From Flavobacteriaceae bacterium UBA2765 (GTDB lineage: Bacteria > Bacteroidota > Bacteroidia > Flavobacteriales > Flavobacteriaceae): a stretch of DNA of 18,384 bases. Below the pieces are notes generated by a model. That model had not been told where the DNA came from. It did no database searches and saw nothing but the letters and a program-made list of their open reading frames with translations. Location: positions 1 to 18,384 of the forward strand of contig DEIV01000011.1 in the NCBI GenBank assembly GCA_002352665.1, in the 5' to 3' direction. Position numbers and translations under genes: made by a program. Of the stretch, positions 1 through 7,813 are shown one piece after another (positions within the stretch are counted from its first letter, which is position 1; each line of letters begins with the position of its first letter).

Positions 1-1
1 A

Positions 2-91
2 GGAGATTACAATGATGGTACCCACGAGGTATTTTTACAATGGGATATAGATTTTTCGAAAAAGAATTTGAAATCACCTAGATTCTTCTAA
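2..91 (+). CDS. C-terminal end of a PorP/SprF-like outer-membrane protein (5' end outside window)
   Basis: Reading frame 2 is open from the first bases and stops at TAA 89-91, giving the last 29 residues of a protein. The peptide contains YNDGTHEVFLQWDIDF followed by a basic stretch and ends KSPRFF. From memory, this matches the end of flavobacterial PorP/SprF proteins: a last beta strand after a 'GTHE' motif, then a conserved tail ending in SPRFF or similar. These are outer-membrane barrels of the type IX secretion system that help secrete or anchor large adhesins such as SprB. The two PD40/OmpA genes directly downstream are the usual neighbours of such a gene, which supports the call. Only about 10% of the protein is visible, so assignment rests on the tail motif and context. 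A different beta-barrel protein remains possible. Confidence 0.6.
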   Translation, partial: GDYNDGTHEVFLQWDIDFSKKNLKSPRFF

Positions 92-379
92 ATATAACTG
101 AAAAATAAAGTATTTAGAATAAAATTGGATTATAAATAACTCTATAAAAACCATATTTATTTTTTAAATTAATTTGATGCAATTTGTTATATCAGTTGAT
201 TTTAAATTGAAAAATTTAAATAATTTTACATGATGTAATACTAGAACCATTAAAGCATACGTTAATAGAGGTGTTTAATAGACATTTTTATTATGTATTA
301 ATAGGGGTCTAATTGTAAAAAATTTTTCAAAAAGCTATGAAAAAGACAACTCAATTTAAAAGAAATAAATAACTTACCA
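92..379 (+). promoter_or_regulatory. Upstream region of the first OmpA gene with repeated TTAATAG motifs
   Basis: This 288-base AT-rich gap separates the PorP/SprF-like tail from the first OmpA-family gene. I see no convincing coding frame or strong terminator. The heptamer TTAATAG occurs three times, at 262-268, 275-281 and 298-304. The first and third lie in a longer imperfect direct repeat, TTAATAGAGGTGT (262-274) and TTAATAGGGGTCT (298-310), with 11 of 13 positions equal and starts 36 bases apart. They lie 70-120 bases before the start codon, a plausible place for an activator or repressor site. No clean TAnnTTTG -7 element was found, so the promoter itself is not located. The regulatory role is inference. 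Confidence 0.3.
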
Positions 380-2032
380 ATGAGAAAATATCTTGTAACA
401 GCTTTATTATTTAGTATAATTGGTCTTTATGCTCAAGATGGAGGCGGAAAATATACTATTCAGAATTTAGAAGTAAATACTGAACAGTCAGAATTTGGTT
501 CAGCATATCACGGAGATGATAAATTAGTATTTGCAGCACCTCGTAGGGGGTTTAGAGTAATACGTGATGTATGGGAACCTAATGGACAACGTTTTCTAGA
601 TTTATATGAAGGTGATATTAGTGAAGGTGGAAGCGTTACTAATAAAAGAAAGTTAAAAGGTCAAGTAAATTCTAGATATCATGAATCTAGTGTAACATTT
701 TCAAAAGACGGTAAGACCGTATACTTTACTCGAGATAACTACTACAATAAAAAATTAGGAATTGACAATCAAGGTTATACAAATTTAGCCATGTTTAAAG
801 CTTCTGTCAATAACAAAGAGGAGTGGATTAATGTTATCCCAATGCCTTTTAATAATGTTGAATATTCTGTTGGACATCCTGCATTGAGTGATGATGGTAA
901 GACACTATATTTTACGTCAAATATGCCCGGAACTTTGGGTGAAACAGATATATTTAAAGTAGAAGTAAATGATAGCGGATTTGGTAATCCGGTAAATTTA
1001 GGTCCTAAAATTAATTCAACTGCTAAAGACTGGTTTCCCTTTGTTGATGGAGATATTCTTTACTTTTCGTCCACAAGAAATGGTGGTAAAGGAGGTATTG
1101 ATATTTATGCGAGTAAATTAAAAGGATTTACACCAGCACCAGTAAGTTTAAGTATTAATAGTTCTAGTGATGATTTTGCCTTCATTATAAATGGCAAAAC
1201 AAGAAAAGGTTATTTTACGTCTAATAGACAGGAAGGAAGCAAAGGAGATGATGATATTTATTCTTTTGTCGAAGAAGAGCCGGTTGATTTTAAATGTATT
1301 CAATTGGTTAAAGGTGATGTTAGAGATAAAATATCTACTAGTTTATTGCCGGGATCTGAAGTGGTTTTAAGTGATAAAGATGGAAATGTTTTAGAAACTA
1401 TTATAGTTAAGGATGATGCCTCATTTTCTTTTGAAATATCTTGTGAAACAGAGTATAAATTAGAAGGTAAAAAAATAGGTTTTACACCGCAATCTACCGG
1501 CTTTACAACTTCAAATGAAGCTGATAAAGAATTAGAAATAAAAATATTACTTGGCACTGGTAGTATCAATTTTGTAACTAATGCAGATGGAACTAGAAGC
1601 GAGGTGGAAGATAAAAAACCAGAAGGTTTGCCAGATGTTTTACCAGACGAGATAGTAAAATTAGGACCAAGTAAATATGGTGTAAATGTTGATCCAATTT
1701 ATTTTGATTTAAATTCTTCTTATTTAAATAAACAGGCTAAAACAGAATTGCAAAAAGTTGTAGATTTAATGAACAAATATCCGGAAATGATTATAGAAGC
1801 GGCTTCGCATACAGATTCAAGAGCTCCATCAGGATATAATATGTGGCTATCTGATAAAAGAGCTAAATCTACAGTAGCTTATATAATTAATAGAGGAATA
1901 GACTCTAGAAGAATTACAGGAAAAGGATATGGTGAAACACAATTGATAAATGGTTGTGATGATAAGACAGATTGTACTGAAGCTCAGCATCAACGAAATA
2001 GACGTTCTGAGTTTGTCATTATTAGAATGTAA
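380..2032 (+). CDS. OmpA-family protein with PD40 propeller and carboxypeptidase-regulatory-like domain (PorE-like)
   Basis: Probable periplasmic protein that tethers an outer-membrane or secretion complex to peptidoglycan. Residues 1-19 form a signal peptide. Residues about 43-296 hold PD40/WD40-like blades with the typical pattern 'G-hydrophobic-YF(T/S)S' (YFTR 115-118, YFTSN 177-181, YFSSTRNGGKGGIDIY 228-243, YFTSNRQEGSKGDDDIY 278-294). Residues about 305-393 resemble a carboxypeptidase-regulatory-like beta-sandwich. After a linker, about 436-550 is an OmpA C-terminal domain with the diaminopimelate-binding pair D479 and R494, spaced 15 residues as in OmpA. A Cys-x5-Cys pair lies in the last loop before the conserved NRRSEF ending. 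This order matches PorE of the Porphyromonas gingivalis type IX secretion system and many flavobacterial paralogs. The next gene has the same architecture. It could serve an adhesin secreted with the upstream PorP/SprF-like protein; that role is inferred from position. Confidence 0.85.
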   Translation: MRKYLVTALLFSIIGLYAQDGGGKYTIQNLEVNTEQSEFGSAYHGDDKLVFAAPRRGFRVIRDVWEPNGQRFLDLYEGDISEGGSVTNKRKLKGQVNSRYHESSVTFSKDGKTVYFTRDNYYNKKLGIDNQGYTNLAMFKASVNNKEEWINVIPMPFNNVEYSVGHPALSDDGKTLYFTSNMPGTLGETDIFKVEVNDSGFGNPVNLGPKINSTAKDWFPFVDGDILYFSSTRNGGKGGIDIYASKLKGFTPAPVSLSINSSSDDFAFIINGKTRKGYFTSNRQEGSKGDDDIYSFVEEEPVDFKCIQLVKGDVRDKISTSLLPGSEVVLSDKDGNVLETIIVKDDASFSFEISCETEYKLEGKKIGFTPQSTGFTTSNEADKELEIKILLGTGSINFVTNADGTRSEVEDKKPEGLPDVLPDEIVKLGPSKYGVNVDPIYFDLNSSYLNKQAKTELQKVVDLMNKYPEMIIEAASHTDSRAPSGYNMWLSDKRAKSTVAYIINRGIDSRRITGKGYGETQLINGCDDKTDCTEAQHQRNRRSEFVIIRM

Positions 2033-2058
2033 TTCAAAACATATAAATAGCAAATACA

Positions 2059-2098
2059 AAAGACCTTCATTAATATCATTATGGAGGTCTTTATGTTT
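2059..2098 (+). terminator. Hairpin terminator after first OmpA gene
   Basis: AAAGACCTTCAT (2059-2070) pairs with ATGGAGGTCTTT (2081-2092) over 12 positions with one G-U pair, around a 10-base loop. A short T-rich tail follows. It starts 26 bases after the stop codon, so the two OmpA genes are probably at least partly separate transcription units. The opposite strand also has a T-rich flank, so the hairpin might work in both directions. Confidence 0.75.
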
Positions 2099-2132
2099 TG
2101 GCAAATGATTTCTTATAATATATTTATACTAA

Positions 2133-2140
2133 TACTTTTG
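2133..2140 (+). promoter_or_regulatory. Candidate -7 element of second OmpA gene
   Basis: TACTTTTG matches the Bacteroidota -7 consensus TAnnTTTG in every fixed position. It lies 35 bases downstream of the preceding terminator and 52 bases before the start codon, as expected for an independent promoter. No clear TTG -33 element is present at the right distance, which lowers confidence. Confidence 0.45.
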
Positions 2141-2169
2141 GTACAGCGTTTGTATAATTAAGTGTACCA
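2139..2169. repeat. 7-bp inverted repeat in the predicted 5' leader
   Basis: TGGTACA (2139-2145) and TGTACCA (2163-2169) form a perfect inverted repeat with a 17-base spacer, overlapping the end of the candidate -7 element and the predicted transcript start. It could be an operator half-site pair or a leader hairpin. A seven-base match can arise by chance in AT-rich DNA, although these arms are GC-containing. Confidence 0.3.
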
Positions 2170-2192
2170 TACAGAATAAAAATTACAACCCA

Positions 2193-3761
2193 ATGAAATT
2201 TTTAATCACAATTATCTTTGTGTTTCAGTTGCTCATCTTAAATGCACAAATAGAAAGGGCAGATTCTATCAAAGCTGCTGAATATAGCGTCAAAAATTTA
2301 AATGCCAATTCAGGAAATAGTGATTTTGGAACTATATTTTATGGAAAAGATAAAATCGTTTTCTCATCTTCAAGAAAAGCAGCAGGCGTTTCAAATAAAA
2401 AATGGGATGGTAATGACCAACCATTTTTGGATTTGTATATAGGCAATGTTACAACAAAAGGAGACATTACAAAAGTAAAACCTTTTTCAAGCGATGTGAA
2501 TTCTAAATATCATGATGCTATGGTTGCCTTTTCTCCTAATTTGAAAGATGTATATTTTACTTCAAATAATTATTTACATGGAAAATTAAAATCTAATAAT
2601 CTAAAAATATTTAAGGCTACTGTTGGTAAAAATGGACGTTGGACAAATATTACATCATTACCCTTTAATAATGACGATTATGATACCGGTCACCCTATGA
2701 TTAGTAAAGATGGTAAAAAATTATATTTTGTTTCTAATATGCCAGGTACTATTGGAGATAAGGATATTTTTGTGGTAGACCTAAATGAAGGGCATTATGG
2801 CAAGCCTATTAATTTAGGCCCTACAATCAATTCTAAAGCTAAAGAGTATACACCATTTATTGATGGCGATGTTATTTATTTTTCTTCGAACAGAAAAGGG
2901 GGTAGAGGAGGCTTTGATATTTACATGGCGAAACTAGATGGTTCTCTTCCAAAACCTATTAATCTTGGAAAACCAATGAATAGTAAAGGTGATGATTTTT
3001 CTTTCATTATAGATAGTGATAAATTAAAAGGTTATTTTTCATCAAACCGTTCTGGTGGTACGGGAGATGACGATATTTATTCTTTTGTTCAAAAAACAAC
3101 CATTCCTATTTGCGATCAGATCATAACAGGTATTATAAAAGACAAAGTTACCGGGCTTAGAGTACATAACGCCTTTGTAGCTTTAATTGATGCAAATGGA
3201 AACCAACGACGAAAAATAGAAACAAAGTTTAATGGTGAATTTTATTTTAATGCAGATTGTGGAACAAATTATACCTTAGAAATAAGTAAAAAAGATTATT
3301 TTGGAGCAACCACTAGCATTGAGACATCTAATACTAATGGATATGAAAATAATGAGGTTATTTTTATTGAAGAAAAAGAATTTGTTGAAAGAAATGGCAA
3401 TGAGATCTTAAATGTAAATAATATTAAGTTTACTATCAATACTTCAGAAATCACAGAAGATTCAGAAAGAGTCTTGGATAAAGTATTACGCTTAATGAGT
3501 AAATATCCTAAAATGATTATAGAATTTGGTGCTCACACAGATTCGAGAGGTCCTGACGCTTATAATTTAAGTCTATCAAAAAGCAGGGCAGAGGTTACTG
3601 TTGCTTATCTAATTGATAAAGGCATTGATCCAATACGAATTACAGGAATAGGTTTTGGTGAGACGATTTTAATTAATAAATGTGCAAATGGGGTTAAATG
3701 TACTGATTTGCAACATAGTCTAAATAAAAGAACAGAATTTGTAGTGATTAAGAAAGAATAA
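2193..3761 (+). CDS. Second OmpA-family protein with PD40 propeller (PorE-like paralog)
   Basis: Collinear paralog of the preceding OmpA gene: signal peptide about 1-19; PD40 blades about 52-298 (YFTSN 121-125, YFVSNMPGTIGDKDIF 178-193, YFSSNRKGGRGGFDIY 229-244, YFSSNRSGGTGDDDIY 281-296); a carboxypeptidase-regulatory-like domain about 308-375; and a C-terminal OmpA domain about 408-522 with D450 and R465 at the diaminopimelate-binding positions, followed by a Cys-x5-Cys loop and an NKRTEF ending. It is 28 residues shorter than its neighbour, mainly in the linker before the OmpA domain, which here begins almost directly after the beta-sandwich. Expected to be periplasmic and bound to peptidoglycan, possibly supporting a type IX secretion or adhesin complex. 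The duplication may allow separate partners or expression; the sequence alone does not show which. It has its own candidate promoter and terminator. Confidence 0.85.
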   Translation: MKFLITIIFVFQLLILNAQIERADSIKAAEYSVKNLNANSGNSDFGTIFYGKDKIVFSSSRKAAGVSNKKWDGNDQPFLDLYIGNVTTKGDITKVKPFSSDVNSKYHDAMVAFSPNLKDVYFTSNNYLHGKLKSNNLKIFKATVGKNGRWTNITSLPFNNDDYDTGHPMISKDGKKLYFVSNMPGTIGDKDIFVVDLNEGHYGKPINLGPTINSKAKEYTPFIDGDVIYFSSNRKGGRGGFDIYMAKLDGSLPKPINLGKPMNSKGDDFSFIIDSDKLKGYFSSNRSGGTGDDDIYSFVQKTTIPICDQIITGIIKDKVTGLRVHNAFVALIDANGNQRRKIETKFNGEFYFNADCGTNYTLEISKKDYFGATTSIETSNTNGYENNEVIFIEEKEFVERNGNEILNVNNIKFTINTSEITEDSERVLDKVLRLMSKYPKMIIEFGAHTDSRGPDAYNLSLSKSRAEVTVAYLIDKGIDPIRITGIGFGETILINKCANGVKCTDLQHSLNKRTEFVVIKKE

Positions 3762-3800
3762 GATCAGTAAAATAAATTCTTTACAACATTTTAGTTTAAC

Positions 3801-3834
3801 AAAAGCATCATCCTATGGCGTGATGCTTTTTTAT
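3801..3834 (+). terminator. Intrinsic terminator after second OmpA gene
   Basis: AAAAGCATCA (3801-3810) and TGATGCTTTT (3821-3830) form a perfect 10-bp stem with a 10-base loop, followed directly by a T-rich run. It starts 39 bases after the stop codon. This is the clearest terminator in the window and closes the OmpA/PorP-like cluster before the housekeeping block. Confidence 0.85.
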
Positions 3835-3899
3835 TGGCTTAAAATCAATGTTTTAGACATTTAATTTCTATTAGCCAGGGTAGATTATAATCTTGTAAA

Positions 3900-3956
3900 A
3901 ATAACATTACATATTTATCACATTTAATTGAATAATTTCTTTATGTAAATGTTATT
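3900..3956. repeat. Long inverted repeat upstream of ileS
   Basis: AATAACATTACATA (3900-3913) pairs with TATGTAAATGTTATT (3942-3956). All 14 bases of the left arm pair, with one unpaired base in the right arm, and the spacer is 28 bases. The right arm ends 8 bases before the candidate -7 element of ileS, so the repeat covers the -33 region. It could be an operator, or a leader hairpin if transcription starts further upstream. The arms are AT-rich, but the length makes chance less likely than for the shorter repeats here. Confidence 0.5.
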
Positions 3957-3964
3957 AAAATACG

Positions 3965-3972
3965 TAATTTCG
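3965..3972 (+). promoter_or_regulatory. Candidate -7 element of ileS
   Basis: TAATTTCG matches the Bacteroidota -7 consensus TAnnTTTG at all fixed positions except one (C for the last T). It lies 26 bases before the ileS start codon, implying a leader of about 20 bases. No convincing -33 TTG was found; the region is occupied by the inverted repeat. Confidence 0.4.
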
Positions 3973-3998
3973 CGACTTGAAAGAATTTGATTAGATAA

Positions 3999-6900
3999 AT
4001 GAGTACTAAATTTAGAGAATATAAAGGATTGAACCTTAGCCAAACGGCAGCGGATGTATTACAATTTTGGGAAGAAAATGATATATTCCAAAAAAGTATT
4101 ACATCTCGTGATAATAGTAAACCATTTATTTTTTACGAAGGCCCACCATCAGCGAATGGTTTACCTGGTATTCACCATGTTATGGCTCGAGCTATCAAAG
4201 ATATATTTTGTAGATATAAAACCATGCAAGGGTATCAAGTTAAGCGTAAAGCAGGATGGGATACTCATGGCTTACCAATAGAACTTGGTGTTGAAAAAGA
4301 ATTAGGGATAACCAAAGAAGATATTGGTAAAAAAATCTCAGTTGAAGCGTACAACGAAGCTTGTAAAACAGCAGTAATGCGTTATACAGATGTTTGGGAA
4401 GACCTTACCCATAAAATGGGGCATTGGGTTGATATGAACGATCCTTATATTACCTATAAACCTAAATATATTGAATCGGTTTGGTGGTTGTTAAAACAAA
4501 TATATGATAAAGGTTTAATCTATAAAGGCTATACCATACAACCATATTCCCCTAAAGCTGGTACCGGTTTAAGCTCTCATGAACTAAATCAGCCCGGTAC
4601 ATATCAAGATATTACAGATACGACTGTCATTGCTCAATTTAAAGCCAGAAAAGAATCACTTCCCAATGTTTTTAGTGATGTAGAAGGAGATATTTATTTT
4701 TTAGCTTGGACTACTACACCTTGGACCTTACCAAGTAATACTGCCTTGACTGTTGGGAATAAAATTGATTATGCATTAGTAGCTACATTTAATCAGTATA
4801 CATTTGAACCTGTAATTGTTATCTTGGCTAAAAAATTAGTCGCTAATCAATTTTCTGGTAAGTTTTATGAAGTAGGGTCTATAGATGATTTGAAAGCTTT
4901 TGCAGAAGGAGATAACCTGCCTACCGGCAAGGCAGAAAAAATTCCTTTTACAATTTTAAATGAGTGTAAAGGAAAAGATCTTGTAGGAATAAAGTATGAG
5001 CAATTATTAGATTATGCATTGCCTTATCAAAACCCTGAAAATGCTTTTAGAGTTATTGCAGGTGATTTTGTAACTACTGAAGATGGTACTGGTATTGTAC
5101 ATACCGCACCAACTTTTGGAGCTGATGATGCTCTTGTTGCCAAACAAGCTAAGCCAGAAGTTCCGCCAATGTTGGTGTTAGATGAAAATAAAAACCCAGT
5201 ACCTTTGGTAGATTTACAAGGTAAATTCAGACCAGAAATGGATGAATTGGCCGGTAAATATGTAAAAAATGAATATTATGATAATGGTCAGGCTCCTGAA
5301 CGTTCAGTGGATGTTGAATTGGCTATCAAACTAAAAGAAGAAAATAAAGCTTTTAAAGTAGAAAAATACAAACACAGTTATCCTAATTGTTGGAGGACAG
5401 ATAAGCCCATATTATATTATCCTTTAGATTCTTGGTTTATAAAAGTATCTGATAAAAAAGATAGAATGTATGAACTCAACCAACAAATAAATTGGAAACC
5501 AAAATCAACTGGTGAAGGTCGTTTTGGTAATTGGTTAAAAAATGCCAATGATTGGAATTTATCACGATCACGTTTCTGGGGTATTCCACTGCCCATATGG
5601 CGTACCGAAGATGGTAAAGAAGAACTCATAGTAGGTTCTATTGAAGAATTAAAAAATGAAATGGCAAAAGCCATTAACAGAGGCTTTCTGGATACCGATG
5701 TGTTTGCAGATTTTGAAATAGGAAATAATACTGAAGAAAATTACAATCAAATAGATTTACATAAAAATATTGTTGATAAAATTGTTTTAGTGTCGCCATC
5801 AGGTAAACCAATGAAACGAGAATCTGATTTGATTGATGTTTGGTTCGATTCAGGTGCTATGCCTTATGCACAATGGCATTATCCTTTTGAAAATAAAGAC
5901 CTGGTAGATCAAAATAAATTCTTTCCTGCCAACTTTATTGCTGAAGGCGTAGATCAAACAAGAGGCTGGTTTTATACTTTACATGCCATTAGTACTTTGG
6001 TTTTTGATTCTATTGCCTATAAAAATGTAGTTTCTAACGGATTGGTATTAGACAAAGAAGGAAAAAAAATGTCTAAACGATTAGGTAATGCAGCAGATCC
6101 TTTTAAAACCATGGAAAAATACGGAGCAGATGCCACACGTTGGTATATGATCTCCAATGCAAATCCTTGGGACAATCTAAAATTTGATAGTGAAGGAATA
6201 GAAGAAGTAAGACGTAAGTTTTTTGGTACGCTTTATAATACTTATTCTTTTTTTACATTATATGCCAATATTGACAAATTTTCTTACGCTGAAGCGGATA
6301 TTGATATTCAAAAAAGACCGGAAATAGATCGTTGGATACTTTCAGAATTGAATACTTTGATTAAAAATGTTGAGAGTTATTATAACGATTATGAACCTAC
6401 TAAAGCTACCAGAGCTATTCAGAATTTTGTTTCTGAAAACTTAAGTAACTGGTATGTACGTTTAAGTAGAAGGCGTTTTTGGAAAGGAGATTACCAGCAA
6501 GATAAAATTTCTGCATATCAAACGTTATACACTTGCATGATGACTGTAGCTAAACTAGGAGCACCAATTGCACCATTTTATATGGATCAATTGTATAGAG
6601 ATCTAACAAAAGTAACAACTAAAGAAAATGAAGAGTCTGTTCATTTAGCTGATTTTCCTCATTACCAAGAGTCGTTGTTGGATTTTGCTCTAGAGCGTAA
6701 AATGCAAAAAGCCCAGACTATTTCATCAATGGTGTTATCCCTAAGAAAAAAGGAAATGATAAAAGTTCGTCAACCCTTACAACGGATTATGATACCTGTA
6801 TTAGATGAACAAGATAGAAATGATATTGAAGCTGTGGCAGATTTAATAAAATCTGAAGTAAATGTTAAAGAGATAGAATTAATCGATGATGCATCAGGCA

Positions 6901-7427
6901 TTTTGGTCAAAAATATAAAGCCAAATTTTAAAGTATTAGGACCAAAATTTGGTAAAGATATGCGTTTGGTTGCTGCTGAAATTCAAAAATTATCTCAAGA
7001 TGATATTTTAACTGTTGAAAAACAAGGGCAATTATCATTTGAAATTAATAGTAAAAAGATTACCTTGACGCTCAATGAAGTTGAAATATCTTCTCAAGAT
7101 ATAGAAGGATGGTTAGTTGCCAATCAAGGCAATTTAACAGTAGCTTTAGACGTTACCATTTCTGAAGGTTTACGCAAAGAAGGTATTGCAAGAGAATTAG
7201 TTAATCGTATTCAGAATTTAAGAAAAGAAACAGGTTTAGATGTAACTGATAAAATAAGGCTAAAAATTAAAAAAGATGGTATTGTAGATAATGCTGTTCT
7301 TGAGAATAAAGATTATATAAAAAATGAAACTTTAACTAATGAGTTATGGTTAGAAGACGAAATATTAAATGGTATAGAAATTGCTTTTGATAAAGTGAAT
7401 ACAAAATTATTAATAGAGAAAAATTAA
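3999..7427 (+). CDS. ileS: Isoleucyl-tRNA synthetase, eukaryote-like type 2
   Basis: Class I aminoacyl-tRNA synthetase that charges tRNA-Ile with isoleucine in the cytoplasm. The HIGH-like signature is in PPSANGLPGIHH (49-60). The CP1 editing domain that removes mischarged valine is marked by WTTTPWTLPSN (237-247) and GTGIVHTAPTFGADD (363-377). The catalytic loop is KMSKR (690-694). The anticodon-binding helical domain follows (about 785-950), then a C-terminal region typical of the long form. The length of 1142 residues, the variant HIGH motif and the absence of a C-terminal cysteine zinc finger like that of E. coli IleRS all fit type 2 (eukaryote-like) IleRS, the form I expect in Bacteroidota. 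Type 2 enzymes are generally little inhibited by mupirocin. The start fits the family and lies 26 bases after a candidate -7 element. The DksA-like gene follows after 5 bases and is probably co-transcribed. Confidence 0.95.
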   Translation: MSTKFREYKGLNLSQTAADVLQFWEENDIFQKSITSRDNSKPFIFYEGPPSANGLPGIHHVMARAIKDIFCRYKTMQGYQVKRKAGWDTHGLPIELGVEKELGITKEDIGKKISVEAYNEACKTAVMRYTDVWEDLTHKMGHWVDMNDPYITYKPKYIESVWWLLKQIYDKGLIYKGYTIQPYSPKAGTGLSSHELNQPGTYQDITDTTVIAQFKARKESLPNVFSDVEGDIYFLAWTTTPWTLPSNTALTVGNKIDYALVATFNQYTFEPVIVILAKKLVANQFSGKFYEVGSIDDLKAFAEGDNLPTGKAEKIPFTILNECKGKDLVGIKYEQLLDYALPYQNPENAFRVIAGDFVTTEDGTGIVHTAPTFGADDALVAKQAKPEVPPMLVLDENKNPVPLVDLQGKFRPEMDELAGKYVKNEYYDNGQAPERSVDVELAIKLKEENKAFKVEKYKHSYPNCWRTDKPILYYPLDSWFIKVSDKKDRMYELNQQINWKPKSTGEGRFGNWLKNANDWNLSRSRFWGIPLPIWRTEDGKEELIVGSIEELKNEMAKAINRGFLDTDVFADFEIGNNTEENYNQIDLHKNIVDKIVLVSPSGKPMKRESDLIDVWFDSGAMPYAQWHYPFENKDLVDQNKFFPANFIAEGVDQTRGWFYTLHAISTLVFDSIAYKNVVSNGLVLDKEGKKMSKRLGNAADPFKTMEKYGADATRWYMISNANPWDNLKFDSEGIEEVRRKFFGTLYNTYSFFTLYANIDKFSYAEADIDIQKRPEIDRWILSELNTLIKNVESYYNDYEPTKATRAIQNFVSENLSNWYVRLSRRRFWKGDYQQDKISAYQTLYTCMMTVAKLGAPIAPFYMDQLYRDLTKVTTKENEESVHLADFPHYQESLLDFALERKMQKAQTISSMVLSLRKKEMIKVRQPLQRIMIPVLDEQDRNDIEAVADLIKSEVNVKEIELIDDASGILVKNIKPNFKVLGPKFGKDMRLVAAEIQKLSQDDILTVEKQGQLSFEINSKKITLTLNEVEISSQDIEGWLVANQGNLTVALDVTISEGLRKEGIARELVNRIQNLRKETGLDVTDKIRLKIKKDGIVDNAVLENKDYIKNETLTNELWLEDEILNGIEIAFDKVNTKLLIEKN

Positions 7428-7432
7428 AATAT

Positions 7433-7813
7433 ATGATAGAGAATAAAGAAAAATATTCAGATGCCGAGTTAAAAGAGTTTAAGGAGCTTATTTTAAAGAA
7501 GATAGAAACTGCTCAAGAGGATTTAGAGTTGATACAGAGTGCTTACAAAAATGATAGTAATAATGGTACTGATGATACTTCACCTACATTTAAAGCTTTT
7601 GAAGAAGGTTCTGAAACCATGTCAAAGGAATCTAATGTAAAATTGGCAATCCGTCAAGAAAAATTTATTAGAGATTTACAAAATGCATTGTTGCGTATCG
7701 AAAATAAAACATATGGTATTTGCCGTGTTACAGGTAAATTGATACAAAAAGAAAGACTAAAATTGGTTCCTCACGCTACCTTGAGTATTGATGCGAAAAA
7801 CCAACAAAAATAG
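7433..7813 (+). CDS. DksA/TraR-family protein with degenerate zinc finger
   Basis: Small alpha-helical protein of the DksA/TraR family, whose members bind the secondary channel of RNA polymerase and alter initiation, often with ppGpp. Residues about 8-40 and 60-92 are charged, heptad-like helices fitting the coiled-coil arms. The acidic turn NNGTDD (43-48) and nearby acidic residues lie where the coiled-coil tip would be. The C-terminal segment YGIC...GKLI...KERL..VPHATLSI (94-119) keeps the spacing of the DksA zinc-finger region, but C97 is the only cysteine in the protein, so the usual C4 zinc site cannot form. In my recollection such cysteine-poor forms are common in Bacteroidota. The start codon lies 5 bases after ileS stops, suggesting translation from the same message. 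Whether it acts on RNA polymerase is inferred from family. Confidence 0.8.
   Translation: MIENKEKYSDAELKEFKELILKKIETAQEDLELIQSAYKNDSNNGTDDTSPTFKAFEEGSETMSKESNVKLAIRQEKFIRDLQNALLRIENKTYGICRVTGKLIQKERLKLVPHATLSIDAKNQQK

Noticed and set aside
1300..1569. An 89-codon minus-strand frame inside the first OmpA gene
   Set aside because: The plus-strand frame is a clear family member across this stretch; the minus frame shows no family features.
3900..3998. T-box-like riboswitch before ileS
   Set aside because: No T-box bulge sequence, specifier hairpin or terminator/antiterminator pair is present; the leader from the candidate promoter would be only about 20 bases.
6062..6069. A8 run next to the KMSKR codons of ileS as a programmed slippage site
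   Set aside because: The frame is intact across it, the lysine codons are simply AAA in an AT-rich genome, and no alternative product would make sense inside a synthetase catalytic loop.
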